Of a stretch of DNA of 64,000 nt, positions 55,287 to 64,000 are shown one piece after another. Position 1 is the first letter of the stretch. Each line of letters starts with the position of its first letter. The notes beneath the pieces were generated by a model. It did not search any database. It was given only the letters and a program-made list of their open reading frames with translations, and was not told where the DNA came from. Source of the DNA: Vogesella mureinivorans (GTDB taxonomy: Bacteria; Pseudomonadota; Gammaproteobacteria; Burkholderiales; Chromobacteriaceae); NCBI RefSeq assembly GCF_007644035.1, contig NZ_VMTV02000471.1:175204-239203 (forward strand), in the 5' to 3' direction. The position numbers and the translations under genes are program-made.

Positions 55287-56657
55287 ATGTACCGACAACA
55301 CCCTCGCGGTCTGTACCTGCTGTTTGTGACCGAGATGTGGGAACGCTTCAGCTACTACGGCATGCGCGCCATCTTTGTGCTGTTCATGGTCAAGGCACTG
55401 ATGTTCGACAAGGCCTACGCTTCCGAGATCTACGGCAGCTACACCGGCCTGGTGTACTTTGCGCCGCTGCTGGGCGGCTATATTGCCGACCGCTACTGGG
55501 GCAACCGCCGCGCCATTGTGAGCGGCGCACTGCTGATGGCCGCCGGCCAGTTTTCCATGTTCTTTGCCGCCACGCTGTACCAGCAGCCGGCTACTGCCAC
55601 CCCGCTGATGTTTGGCGGCCTGGCGCTGCTGATTGCCGGTAACGGCCTGTTCAAACCGAATATCTCGTCCATGGTGGGCCAGCTGTACCCGGCGGGTGAC
55701 AAGCGTGTGGATTCCGCCTTCACCCTGTTCTACATGGGCATCAACGCCGGCGCACTGCTGGCGCCGCTGGTGTGCGGCACGCTGGGCGACACCGGCCACC
55801 CGGCCGATTTCAAGTGGGGCTTTCTGGCAGCCGGTATCGGCATGCTGGTGTCGCTGGCGCTGTTTCTGAGCTTGCGCAACCGCTACCTGGTCACCCCGGA
55901 AGGCGCAGCCATCGGCCTGCCGCCCAAGCGCCACCATGAAAGCGGCGAAAAGATCCGGCACGCACCGCTAACGCGCCAGGAAAAAGACCGTCTGGCGGTG
56001 ATCATGCTGCTGTCGGCCTTCGTGATTTTCTTCTGGTCTGCCTTCGAGCAGGCCGGCGCCTCGCTGACCTTCTTTGCCGAAGAACAAACCAACCGCCAGC
56101 TGCTGGGCTGGACGGTGCCGGCGTCGTTCTTCCAGAGCATCAACCCGGTGGTGATCGTGGTGTGCGCGCCGCTGTTTGCCTGGCTGTGGCTGACGCTGGG
56201 CAAAAAAGGCCTGGAGCCAAACTCGCCCATGAAAATGGCCATCGGCCTGCTGCTGCTGGCCATCGGCTACCTGATTATTGCGCTGGGGGTAACCGGCCTG
56301 GAACCGGGCGTGAAAGTAAGCATGCTGTGGCTGATCAGCCTGTACAGCATCCATACCTTTGGCGAGCTGTGCCTGTCGCCTATCGGCCTGTCGCTGGTGG
56401 TGAAGCTGTCGCCGGCCCGCCTGGTGTCGATGATGATGGGCGTGTGGTTCCTGTCCAGCGCACTGGCCAACAAGTTTGCCGGCGTGCTGTCCGGCCTGTA
56501 CCCGGAGCCGGGCAAGCCGCTGCCGCAGTTTCTGGGCTACACCGTGGCCAACCTGCACGACTTTTTCATGCTGTTCGTGATCATGGCCGGTAGCGCCGCG
56601 CTGGTATTGTTCCTGCTGTCGGGCAAGCTGAAGAAGATGATGCACGGCCTGGGCTAA
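55287..56657 (+). CDS. POT-family proton-coupled di/tripeptide transporter
   Basis: A 456-residue inner-membrane protein of the POT (PTR2) family. It has the ExxERFSYYG motif (TEMWERFSYYGMRA) near the start, the first-loop block GGYIADRYWGNRRAI, and the conserved FYMGINAGAL segment. About fourteen hydrophobic segments. It imports di- and tripeptides with protons. The gene is divergent from tnaCA; imported peptides could supply tryptophan, a context inference. A bidirectional terminator follows. Confidence 0.95.
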   Translation: MYRQHPRGLYLLFVTEMWERFSYYGMRAIFVLFMVKALMFDKAYASEIYGSYTGLVYFAPLLGGYIADRYWGNRRAIVSGALLMAAGQFSMFFAATLYQQPATATPLMFGGLALLIAGNGLFKPNISSMVGQLYPAGDKRVDSAFTLFYMGINAGALLAPLVCGTLGDTGHPADFKWGFLAAGIGMLVSLALFLSLRNRYLVTPEGAAIGLPPKRHHESGEKIRHAPLTRQEKDRLAVIMLLSAFVIFFWSAFEQAGASLTFFAEEQTNRQLLGWTVPASFFQSINPVVIVVCAPLFAWLWLTLGKKGLEPNSPMKMAIGLLLLAIGYLIIALGVTGLEPGVKVSMLWLISLYSIHTFGELCLSPIGLSLVVKLSPARLVSMMMGVWFLSSALANKFAGVLSGLYPEPGKPLPQFLGYTVANLHDFFMLFVIMAGSAALVLFLLSGKLKKMMHGLG

Positions 56658-56716
56658 TCAGCCGTGCACGATCGGCAGGGCGATGGCGTGAATGCGCTCA
56701 CCTCTACGCCCACTGC

Positions 56717-56757
56717 CATGAAAAAGCCGGTTCGCGCACGCGACCGGCTTTTTCATG
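56717..56757. terminator. Bidirectional terminator between convergent genes
   Basis: CATGAAAAAGCCGGT and ACCGGCTTTTTCATG form a perfect 15-bp stem around an 11-base loop. A and T tracts lie in the arms. Confidence 0.8.
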
Positions 56758-56769
56758 CTGGCGACAAGG

Positions 56770-57447
56770 CTACAGCACTGGCCACGGCAGGCTGGCTGGC
56801 GGGTTGGCCGCCAGGTAGTCGGCCAGCGCAGGCTGCGGCCAACGTTCGCCCCACTGCGGCAGGCAGCTAAAGCGATGCACCTCGCCGGCCAGGGTAAAGG
56901 CCAGCGCGTGGGCGTGCAGGTAACCACGGTCGGCGGCGCTGCCGCCGTAGAGCGCATCGCCCAGAATGGGTGCGCCCAGCGACTTCATTGCCACGCGCAG
57001 CTGGTGGGTTTTGCCGGTGCGCGGGCGCAGTACAAACAGGCGCAAGCCAGGCGCCAGGCTGTGGCTGAAAAACTGGGTAACGGCAGGGTTGGCCGCACTT
57101 TTGCACAGCTTCCAGGCGCCGCCGCGGCCTTTGTCCATATCGCCTTTGATCAGGCCCTGCTTGCGGGCGGGTTTGGTGTCGGACAGCGCCAGGTAATATT
57201 TCTCTACCTCGCGCCCGGCAAAGGCCGCGCCCAGCTCGGCGGCGGCGGCCTGGCTGCGCGCCACCACGATCAGGCCGCTGGTGATGCGGTCTAGCCGGTG
57301 TACCGGCCACAGGGCATCGTCTTGCAGGCCGTCGCGCAGGGCGTCCATCAGGCCGGGGGCGTCGTCTTCGCGGTGAAAGCTGACGCCGGGGGCTTTATGA
57401 ATCACGTAAAACTGCGGGTGGGCATGAACGAGCTGGTAGGCAGACAT
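56770..57447 (-). CDS. RluA-family pseudouridine synthase
   Basis: Converts specific uridines in RNA to pseudouridine. The 225-residue protein is the catalytic domain only, without an S4 domain. The catalytic aspartate is Asp53 in the family motif HRLDRITSGL, and later blocks KYYLAL, RPRTGKTHQLRVAMKSLGAPILGDALYGG are typical. The family does not tell the target; small members of this kind act on 23S rRNA or tRNA. It converges on the POT transporter gene with a terminator between. Confidence 0.93.
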   Translation of the reverse strand: MSAYQLVHAHPQFYVIHKAPGVSFHREDDAPGLMDALRDGLQDDALWPVHRLDRITSGLIVVARSQAAAAELGAAFAGREVEKYYLALSDTKPARKQGLIKGDMDKGRGGAWKLCKSAANPAVTQFFSHSLAPGLRLFVLRPRTGKTHQLRVAMKSLGAPILGDALYGGSAADRGYLHAHALAFTLAGEVHRFSCLPQWGERWPQPALADYLAANPPASLPWPVL

Positions 57448-57519
57448 GGCGGGCTTTCGGTAAAGAGGCGCGCATTGTAGGGCAAAGCCGTGCCCGCCCC
57501 AAGCAGGCGGGGCCGGCGC

Positions 57520-57966
57520 TCAGCCCGCCTTGGCCTGCGGCCCCGGCCATTCCAGATTAAGAAAATCCGGCTCCATGCCGGCGATGTGGTAACCCATTTC
57601 GGCATAAAAAGCCCGCACGGGTTTGTCGTCGCGCAAGCAGCTTAGCGTGACGCGGCCACGGCTAAGGCCATGCAAATGCGCCAGCACGCGCCGCCCCATG
57701 CCCTGGCGGCGCCAGGCGTCCAGCACCACCAGCAGGTGTACGTGCAGGCCGTAATCACGGCGCGACATGCTGACCAGCGCCACCTCCTGGCCCTGGTGCC
57801 GGTACCAGAACAGCGTACCGGCGGTAAAGCTGTGCTCGAAGCCGCGATGCTGCAATACCGGGTCCCACCCCGCGCAGCGGCTCAGCTTGCCCTGCATGCC
57901 GGCGCAGTAGATGTCGTACGCTCGCGGCTTATCCAGCGCGGTGAGCGGCACCAAGCCTTCTTTCAT
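57520..57966 (-). CDS. GNAT-family N-acetyltransferase
   Basis: A 148-residue protein with the acetyl-CoA-binding motif of the GNAT fold: LHVHLLVVLDAWRRQGMGRRVLAHL, in which RRQGMG is the pyrophosphate loop. The C-terminal part (VRAFYAEMGYHIAGMEP) is also typical. Acceptor unknown. It overlaps the thioesterase gene upstream by 4 bases, so both are translated together. Gene lengths and codon use are those of the core genome. Confidence 0.88.
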   Translation of the reverse strand: MKEGLVPLTALDKPRAYDIYCAGMQGKLSRCAGWDPVLQHRGFEHSFTAGTLFWYRHQGQEVALVSMSRRDYGLHVHLLVVLDAWRRQGMGRRVLAHLHGLSRGRVTLSCLRDDKPVRAFYAEMGYHIAGMEPDFLNLEWPGPQAKAG

Positions 57967-58448
57967 GCCGTGCCTGCCTGCTGCATGCGCTGCTCGGCTT
58001 CCAGCCGCATCTGCTTGCGGATTTCGGCTTCGCGAAAGCGCTTTTTGTGGGTGTCGCTCTCCAGCGCCAGCGGCGGTACCGGCATGGCTTTGCCGTCGGC
58101 CCAGGCCACCATGGTGAAGTAGCAGCTATTGGTGTGGCGCACGGTACGCTGCTGGATGTTCTCTGCCACCACCTTGATGCCCACTTCCATCGAGGTGCGG
58201 CCAACGTGGTTCACACTGGCCAGAAAGGTCACCATCTCGCCCACGTGGATGGGCTGCTTGAACAGTACCTGGTCTACCGATAGCGTCACCACGTAGCAGC
58301 CGGCGTAGCGGCTGGCGCAGGCGTAGGCTACCTGGTCCAAAAGCTTCAGCAGCACGCCGCCGTGGACGTTGCCGGAAAAGTTGGCCATGTCTGGCGTCAT
58401 CAGTACCGACATGGTGAGCTCGCGCTGGTTAACAGAGTGTTCAGTCAT
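57963..58448 (-). CDS. Acyl-CoA thioesterase (YciA-like hotdog fold)
   Basis: A 161-residue hotdog-fold protein hydrolysing acyl-CoA. The markers are MTPDMANFSGNVHGGVLLKLLDQVAYACASRYAG, in which the Asn/His/Gly region and an Asp in LLDQVA make the active site, and the C-terminal extension of YciA-type enzymes. In YciA it regulates acyl-CoA pools. It overlaps the GNAT gene by 4 bases and is divergent from the ABC transporter gene with 76 bases between. Confidence 0.9.
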   Translation of the reverse strand: MTEHSVNQRELTMSVLMTPDMANFSGNVHGGVLLKLLDQVAYACASRYAGCYVVTLSVDQVLFKQPIHVGEMVTFLASVNHVGRTSMEVGIKVVAENIQQRTVRHTNSCYFTMVAWADGKAMPVPPLALESDTHKKRFREAEIRKQMRLEAEQRMQQAGTA

Positions 58449-58524
58449 TGCTAATTATTCCCGTTTCATTCTTCTGGTACGGCGGCGTACAATCGCCATC
58501 CCCCCTTGATACCAGCCAGATACC

Positions 58525-60285
58525 ATGTCATCCCTGTCACGGCTCTTTCATTATGCCCGCCAATACCGGCGCGATGCCTATCTTGCCTCGGCATTTTCTG
58601 CCATCAACAAGTTTTTCGACATCCTGCCCGAGGTGTTGATCGGCGTGGCCGTGGATGTGGTGGTCAGCAAGCAGGATTCTTTCCTGGCCCGCCTGGGCAT
58701 TACCGACAGCTTTGAGCAGCTTTTGTGGCTGGGCGGGCTGACGGTGCTGATCTGGGCGGGTGAATCGTTATTCGAATACCTGTACCAGCTGCGCTGGCGC
58801 AACCTGGCGCAAAACCTGCAGCACGTGCTGCGGCTGGACGCCTACGACCACGTACAAAAGCTGCCGCTGTCCTACTTTGAAGACAAGCGTACCGGCAGCC
58901 TGATGTCCATCCTGAATGATGACATCAACCAGATGGAACGCTTTCTGAACGGTGGCGCCAACAGCATTATCCAGGTGGTGTGTTCCTCCATTATGGTTGG
59001 TGCCGTGTTCTTTTACCTGGCCCCGCAGCTGGCCATGCTGGCGCTGTTTCCGGTGCCGCTGATCCTGGTGGGCACGTTCTGGTTCCAGAAGCGTATTGCC
59101 CCGCGCTACAGCGCGGTGCGCGAAGCCGCCGGGGTGATTAACGGCCGCCTCAGCAACAACCTGCTGGGCATTGCCACCATCAAGGCGTTTACCGCCGAAG
59201 CTTTCGAAGCCGGGCATATCCGCCAGGCCAGCGAGCACTACCGCCAGGCCAACGCCGACGCCATCCGCCTGTCGTCCGCCATTATTCCGGTGATCCGCAT
59301 GGCCATTCTGGCCGGCTTTGTGGTGACGCTGGTGTACGGCGGCTGGCTGGCGCTGCACGGTGATATCGGTGTTGGCAGCTACTCGGTGCTGGTGTACCTC
59401 ACGCAGCGGCTGCTATGGCCGCTGGTGGGGCTGGCCGATATTGCCGACCTGTACCAGCGCTCGATGACGGCCATCGACCGTGTGCTTGACGTGCTCTCCA
59501 CACCCGTCTCGATACCGTACGATGGCAAAGCGCTGCCAACCGGCACAGTATCCGGCAGCCTGGCTTTCGAAAACCTGTCATTCGGCTACGGCGACCTCAC
59601 CGTGCTGCACAATGTGTCGCTTACCATCCCCGCCGGGCGCACCGTGGCCTTTGTCGGCGCTACCGGCTCGGGCAAGAGCACGCTGGTCAAGCTGCTGCTG
59701 CGCTTTTACGACGCACCGGCCGGGGCCATACGGCTGGATGGCCACGATATCCGCGAGCTGTCGCTTACCGAGCTGCGCCGCCAAATCGGCTACGTGAGCC
59801 AGGATGTGTTCCTGACCGATGGCAGCGTGGCCGACAATATCGCCTACGGCATGGGCCAGGTTGGCCGCAGCGCCATCGAGGCCGCTGCCCGCGCCGCCGA
59901 GGCGCACGAGTTCATTGCCCGGCTGCCACAGGGCTACGATACGCAGATAGGCGAGCGCGGCCAGAAGCTGTCTGGCGGCCAGCGCCAGCGCCTGGCCCTG
60001 GCGCGCGCCATCCTGAAAGACCCGCGTATCCTGATACTGGACGAAGCCACCAGCGCGGTAGACAACGAAACCGAAGCCGCCATCCAGCGCTCGCTGGACG
60101 TAGTATCGCGCGGGCGCACCACGCTGGTGATTGCCCACCGCTTGTCCACCGTGCGCCACGCCGACTGCATCCACGTGATGGAACAGGGCCAGATTGTGGA
60201 GTCGGGCACGCACGCGCTGCTGCTGGCGCAAAACGGCAGCTACGCCGCGCTGTGGCGCCTGCAAACCGGCGAACGCGACGCGTAA
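58525..60285 (+). CDS. ABC transporter, fused permease and ATPase (exporter type)
   Basis: A 586-residue half-transporter with an N-terminal six-helix ABC transmembrane domain (about 1-310) and a C-terminal ATPase domain. The ATPase shows Walker A GATGSGKST, signature LSGGQRQR, and Walker B ILILDEATSAVD followed by the switch histidine in VIAHRLSTV. It would work as a homodimer in the inner membrane. The Q-loop YVSQDVFLTDG is typical of the lipid A / multidrug exporter type. Substrate unknown. A terminator follows, and the recurrent motif lies in the gene (59859). Confidence 0.93.
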   Translation: MSSLSRLFHYARQYRRDAYLASAFSAINKFFDILPEVLIGVAVDVVVSKQDSFLARLGITDSFEQLLWLGGLTVLIWAGESLFEYLYQLRWRNLAQNLQHVLRLDAYDHVQKLPLSYFEDKRTGSLMSILNDDINQMERFLNGGANSIIQVVCSSIMVGAVFFYLAPQLAMLALFPVPLILVGTFWFQKRIAPRYSAVREAAGVINGRLSNNLLGIATIKAFTAEAFEAGHIRQASEHYRQANADAIRLSSAIIPVIRMAILAGFVVTLVYGGWLALHGDIGVGSYSVLVYLTQRLLWPLVGLADIADLYQRSMTAIDRVLDVLSTPVSIPYDGKALPTGTVSGSLAFENLSFGYGDLTVLHNVSLTIPAGRTVAFVGATGSGKSTLVKLLLRFYDAPAGAIRLDGHDIRELSLTELRRQIGYVSQDVFLTDGSVADNIAYGMGQVGRSAIEAAARAAEAHEFIARLPQGYDTQIGERGQKLSGGQRQRLALARAILKDPRILILDEATSAVDNETEAAIQRSLDVVSRGRTTLVIAHRLSTVRHADCIHVMEQGQIVESGTHALLLAQNGSYAALWRLQTGERDA

Positions 60286-60303
60286 ACCCACGCGTATCAG
60301 CAC

Positions 60304-60336
60304 ACGGCCTGCCAGCAATAGCAGGCCGTTTTTTAT
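60304..60336 (+). terminator. Rho-independent terminator after the ABC transporter
   Basis: ACGGCCTGC, loop CAGCAATA, GCAGGCCGT and a T run to 60336. Confidence 0.85.
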
Positions 60337-60375
60337 GGTCTATGCTTATAGGCAACAGCCCGGCACCTGATAGAA

Positions 60376-60918
60376 ATGAGCATAAGCGCCCCCTCTGCGG
60401 CCAACTACGGCAGCCCTTACGCCAGCACAGCCAGCACGGCAACCCGCCCGGCCGGCAGCACCGGCCGCGGCCAGAACGGCACGGCTGCCTTGAGCGAAGA
60501 GGAACAAAAGCAGGTAGAACAGCTAAAGGCACGCGACAGCGAAGTGCGCGCCCACGAGCAGGCGCACATGGCGGCGGCAGGCGGCGTCAGTGTGAGCGGC
60601 CCCAGCTACAGCTACCAGCAAGGCCCGGACGGCAAACGCTACGCCATAGGTGGTAATGTCAGCATCGACGTGAGCCCGGGGCGCACGCCGGAAGACACCC
60701 TGCGCAAGGCCCAGGCCATACAGCGTGCTGCGCTGGCCCCCGCCCAGCCATCCGGCCAGGATCAGGCCGTGGCCGCACAGGCGCGCCAGATGGCACTGCA
60801 AGCCATGGCCGAACAGGCCGCGGCCCGCCAGGCTGGCAACAACATAGAGAAAACCTACCAGCCGCAAGACAGCACGGCCCCCGCCCTGCAAGGTCGCGGC
60901 ATTGATACACAGGCATGA
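60376..60918 (+). CDS. SprA-related putative metalloprotease family protein
   Basis: A 180-residue protein with a Ser/Ala/Thr-rich start, then a HExxH motif as HEQAH in VRAHEQAHMAAAGG and the block GPSYSYQQGPDGKRYAIGGNVSIDVSPG, which together mark the family related to SprA (putative metalloprotease CJM1_0395 type). No classical signal peptide. Function is unknown; the zinc-binding motif is the only hint of activity. It is followed by a YciI-like gene after 4 bases. Confidence 0.82.
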   Translation: MSISAPSAANYGSPYASTASTATRPAGSTGRGQNGTAALSEEEQKQVEQLKARDSEVRAHEQAHMAAAGGVSVSGPSYSYQQGPDGKRYAIGGNVSIDVSPGRTPEDTLRKAQAIQRAALAPAQPSGQDQAVAAQARQMALQAMAEQAAARQAGNNIEKTYQPQDSTAPALQGRGIDTQA

Positions 60919-60922
60919 CACC

Positions 60923-61234
60923 ATGCATCACTACCTTTACCTGCTACGCCCTACCCGCCCCGACATGCTGCGCGCCGGTTTGAGCGACCACGAGGCCGAG
61001 TGCATCAGCAAACACACCTGCTACCTGGACGACCTGTGCCTGGCCGGCAAGGTCACGCTGTTTGGCCGCACCACCGCCGACAACGCCCAGGCCTTTGCCA
61101 TGGTGCTGATCATGACCGGCATTGAAAGCGAGGCCCGCGCCATCATGCAGGCCGACCCGGTGGTGGCCGGTGGCGTGATGGTGCCCGAGCTATATCCGTT
61201 CCGGGTCACCGGCATGCGCGGCATGAAGGTGTAG
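60923..61234 (+). CDS. YciI family protein
   Basis: A 103-residue ferredoxin-like protein of the YciI/YCII family, with MHHYLYLLRPTRPDML, an internal SDHEAECISKHTCYL segment and a C-terminal AIMQADPVVAGGVMVPELYPFRV block that contains the conserved DP pair. Some family members act as enzymes on small acids or as partner domains in regulators; the function here is not known. Start 60923 is chosen over 60902 because the family begins at the aromatic MHHYLYLL. It lies 4 bases past the preceding gene. Confidence 0.8.
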   Translation: MHHYLYLLRPTRPDMLRAGLSDHEAECISKHTCYLDDLCLAGKVTLFGRTTADNAQAFAMVLIMTGIESEARAIMQADPVVAGGVMVPELYPFRVTGMRGMKV

Positions 61235-61237
61235 GCG

Positions 61238-61704
61238 CTACAACCAGCGCCGCACCCGGCGGCAGTACGCGGCATAGCTGCTGCCAAAGCGCGCCAACAG
61301 TGCCTGCTCTTCCGGGGCAATCTGGAAACGGTTTAGCCACAGCACAAACAGCAGCGGCCCAGCCAGCGCCAGCCACTGCCCCAGCCATACGGCCCATGCC
61401 AGCAAAAGACACAGCATGCCCAGATACATGGGGTTGCGGCTAAAGCGGTAGAAGCCCTCTACCACCAGTATGCTACTGCGCTGCGGCTGTAGCGGGCTGA
61501 TGGTGGTACGCCGCCGCACAAAAGCCCACACCGCGCTACCTTCCAGCAGCACCGCCACTAGCAGCAGCGCCAGGATTAGCGCCGTGCGTAGCACCGGCGG
61601 CAGCGCTGCAGGCCACTGCGGCCAACGTGCCGCCAGCTGCGCCATGCCCCAGCCGCACAGCAGGGCCAAAAGCGGCGGCGGCAGCTTGCACGCTAGCCAC
61701 CCCA

Positions 61705-61708
<4 letters not shown>
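61238..61708 (-). CDS. Isoprenylcysteine carboxylmethyltransferase-like membrane protein
   Basis: A 156-residue membrane protein with four to five hydrophobic segments. The family block is RFSRNPMYLGMLCLLLAWAVW, the SAM-binding RNPMY(L)G pattern of ICMT/PEMT-type membrane methyltransferases, with the later EEQALLARFGSSYAAYCRRVRRWL. Substrate unknown. Its ATG overlaps the stop of the P-type ATPase upstream (ATGA), so the two are translationally coupled; such methyltransferase genes often accompany metal-efflux genes. Confidence 0.82.

Positions 61709-64000
<2,292 letters not shown>

Overview
The window looks like a chromosome segment from a GC-rich betaproteobacterium of the order Neisseriales, most likely the Chromobacteriaceae side (Vogesella/Chromobacterium-like). 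This is inferred from gene order (pyrG-kdsA-eno-ftsB, rnfH-ratA divergent from smpB, ccoNOQP-ccoG-fixH) and protein character; no rRNA or tRNA gene was found to anchor the taxonomy.

Layout. 1-13.7 kb is housekeeping: a two-domain M16 protease, a small lipoprotein, rpmB-rpmG, pyrG-kdsA-eno-ftsB, a diguanylate cyclase, rnfH-ratA, smpB and guaA. From 13,671 to 30,323 a ~16.65 kb genomic island sits in the 3' end of guaA, bounded by 15-bp direct repeats. It holds a P4-type tyrosine integrase, an unknown HEYTH (zincin-like) protein, a compact filamentous-phage (inovirus) gene set on the minus strand (AlpA-like regulator, secretin, Zot/pI, pVI, pIII, small membrane proteins, pVIII, HUH replication protein, ssDNA-binding protein), a divergent repressor-like gene, several small genes with unusual palindromes and hairpins, and an AAA ATPase plus subtilase pair resembling the IetAS antiphage system. 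30.4-36.6 kb has an LRR-protein kinase, a hybrid histidine kinase, phhA with a divergent Lrp/AsnC regulator, and an EamA transporter. 36.8-41.4 kb holds pepN and an M61 glycyl-aminopeptidase. 41.4-47.4 kb is the cbb3 oxidase cluster ccoNOQP-ccoG-fixH plus a YbaY-like lipoprotein, with a perfect FNR/ANR-type box upstream. 47.9-64 kb has an MFS transporter divergent from an SgrR-like regulator, an FMN-dependent alpha-hydroxyacid dehydrogenase, a periplasmic ClpP-like protein, tryptophanase with a recognisable TnaC leader peptide, a POT peptide transporter, RluA-type pseudouridine synthase, GNAT, acyl-CoA thioesterase, ABC exporter, small proteins, and a Zn/Cd/Pb P-type ATPase that runs off the window through a (His-Asp)n repeat.

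The most unusual signal is a short motif, TGCGGCCAACCTT (core GCGGCCAACC / GGTTGGCCGC), found about 29 times on both strands, in genes and between them, sometimes as inverted pairs forming hairpins after genes. It behaves like the DNA uptake sequences of Neisseriaceae but has a different sequence, and is sparse in the island (two copies in 16.6 kb). Other highlights are the tnaC leader with the W-x3-D-x7-P spacing of E. coli TnaC, the integrative element that combines an inovirus with a defence cassette, a set of 10-bp-phased CTGGCAA repeats by attL, a cluster of 3-nt-loop hairpins after tnaA, and paired GC-centred palindromes in the island. Counts and motif positions were made by eye and should be recomputed.
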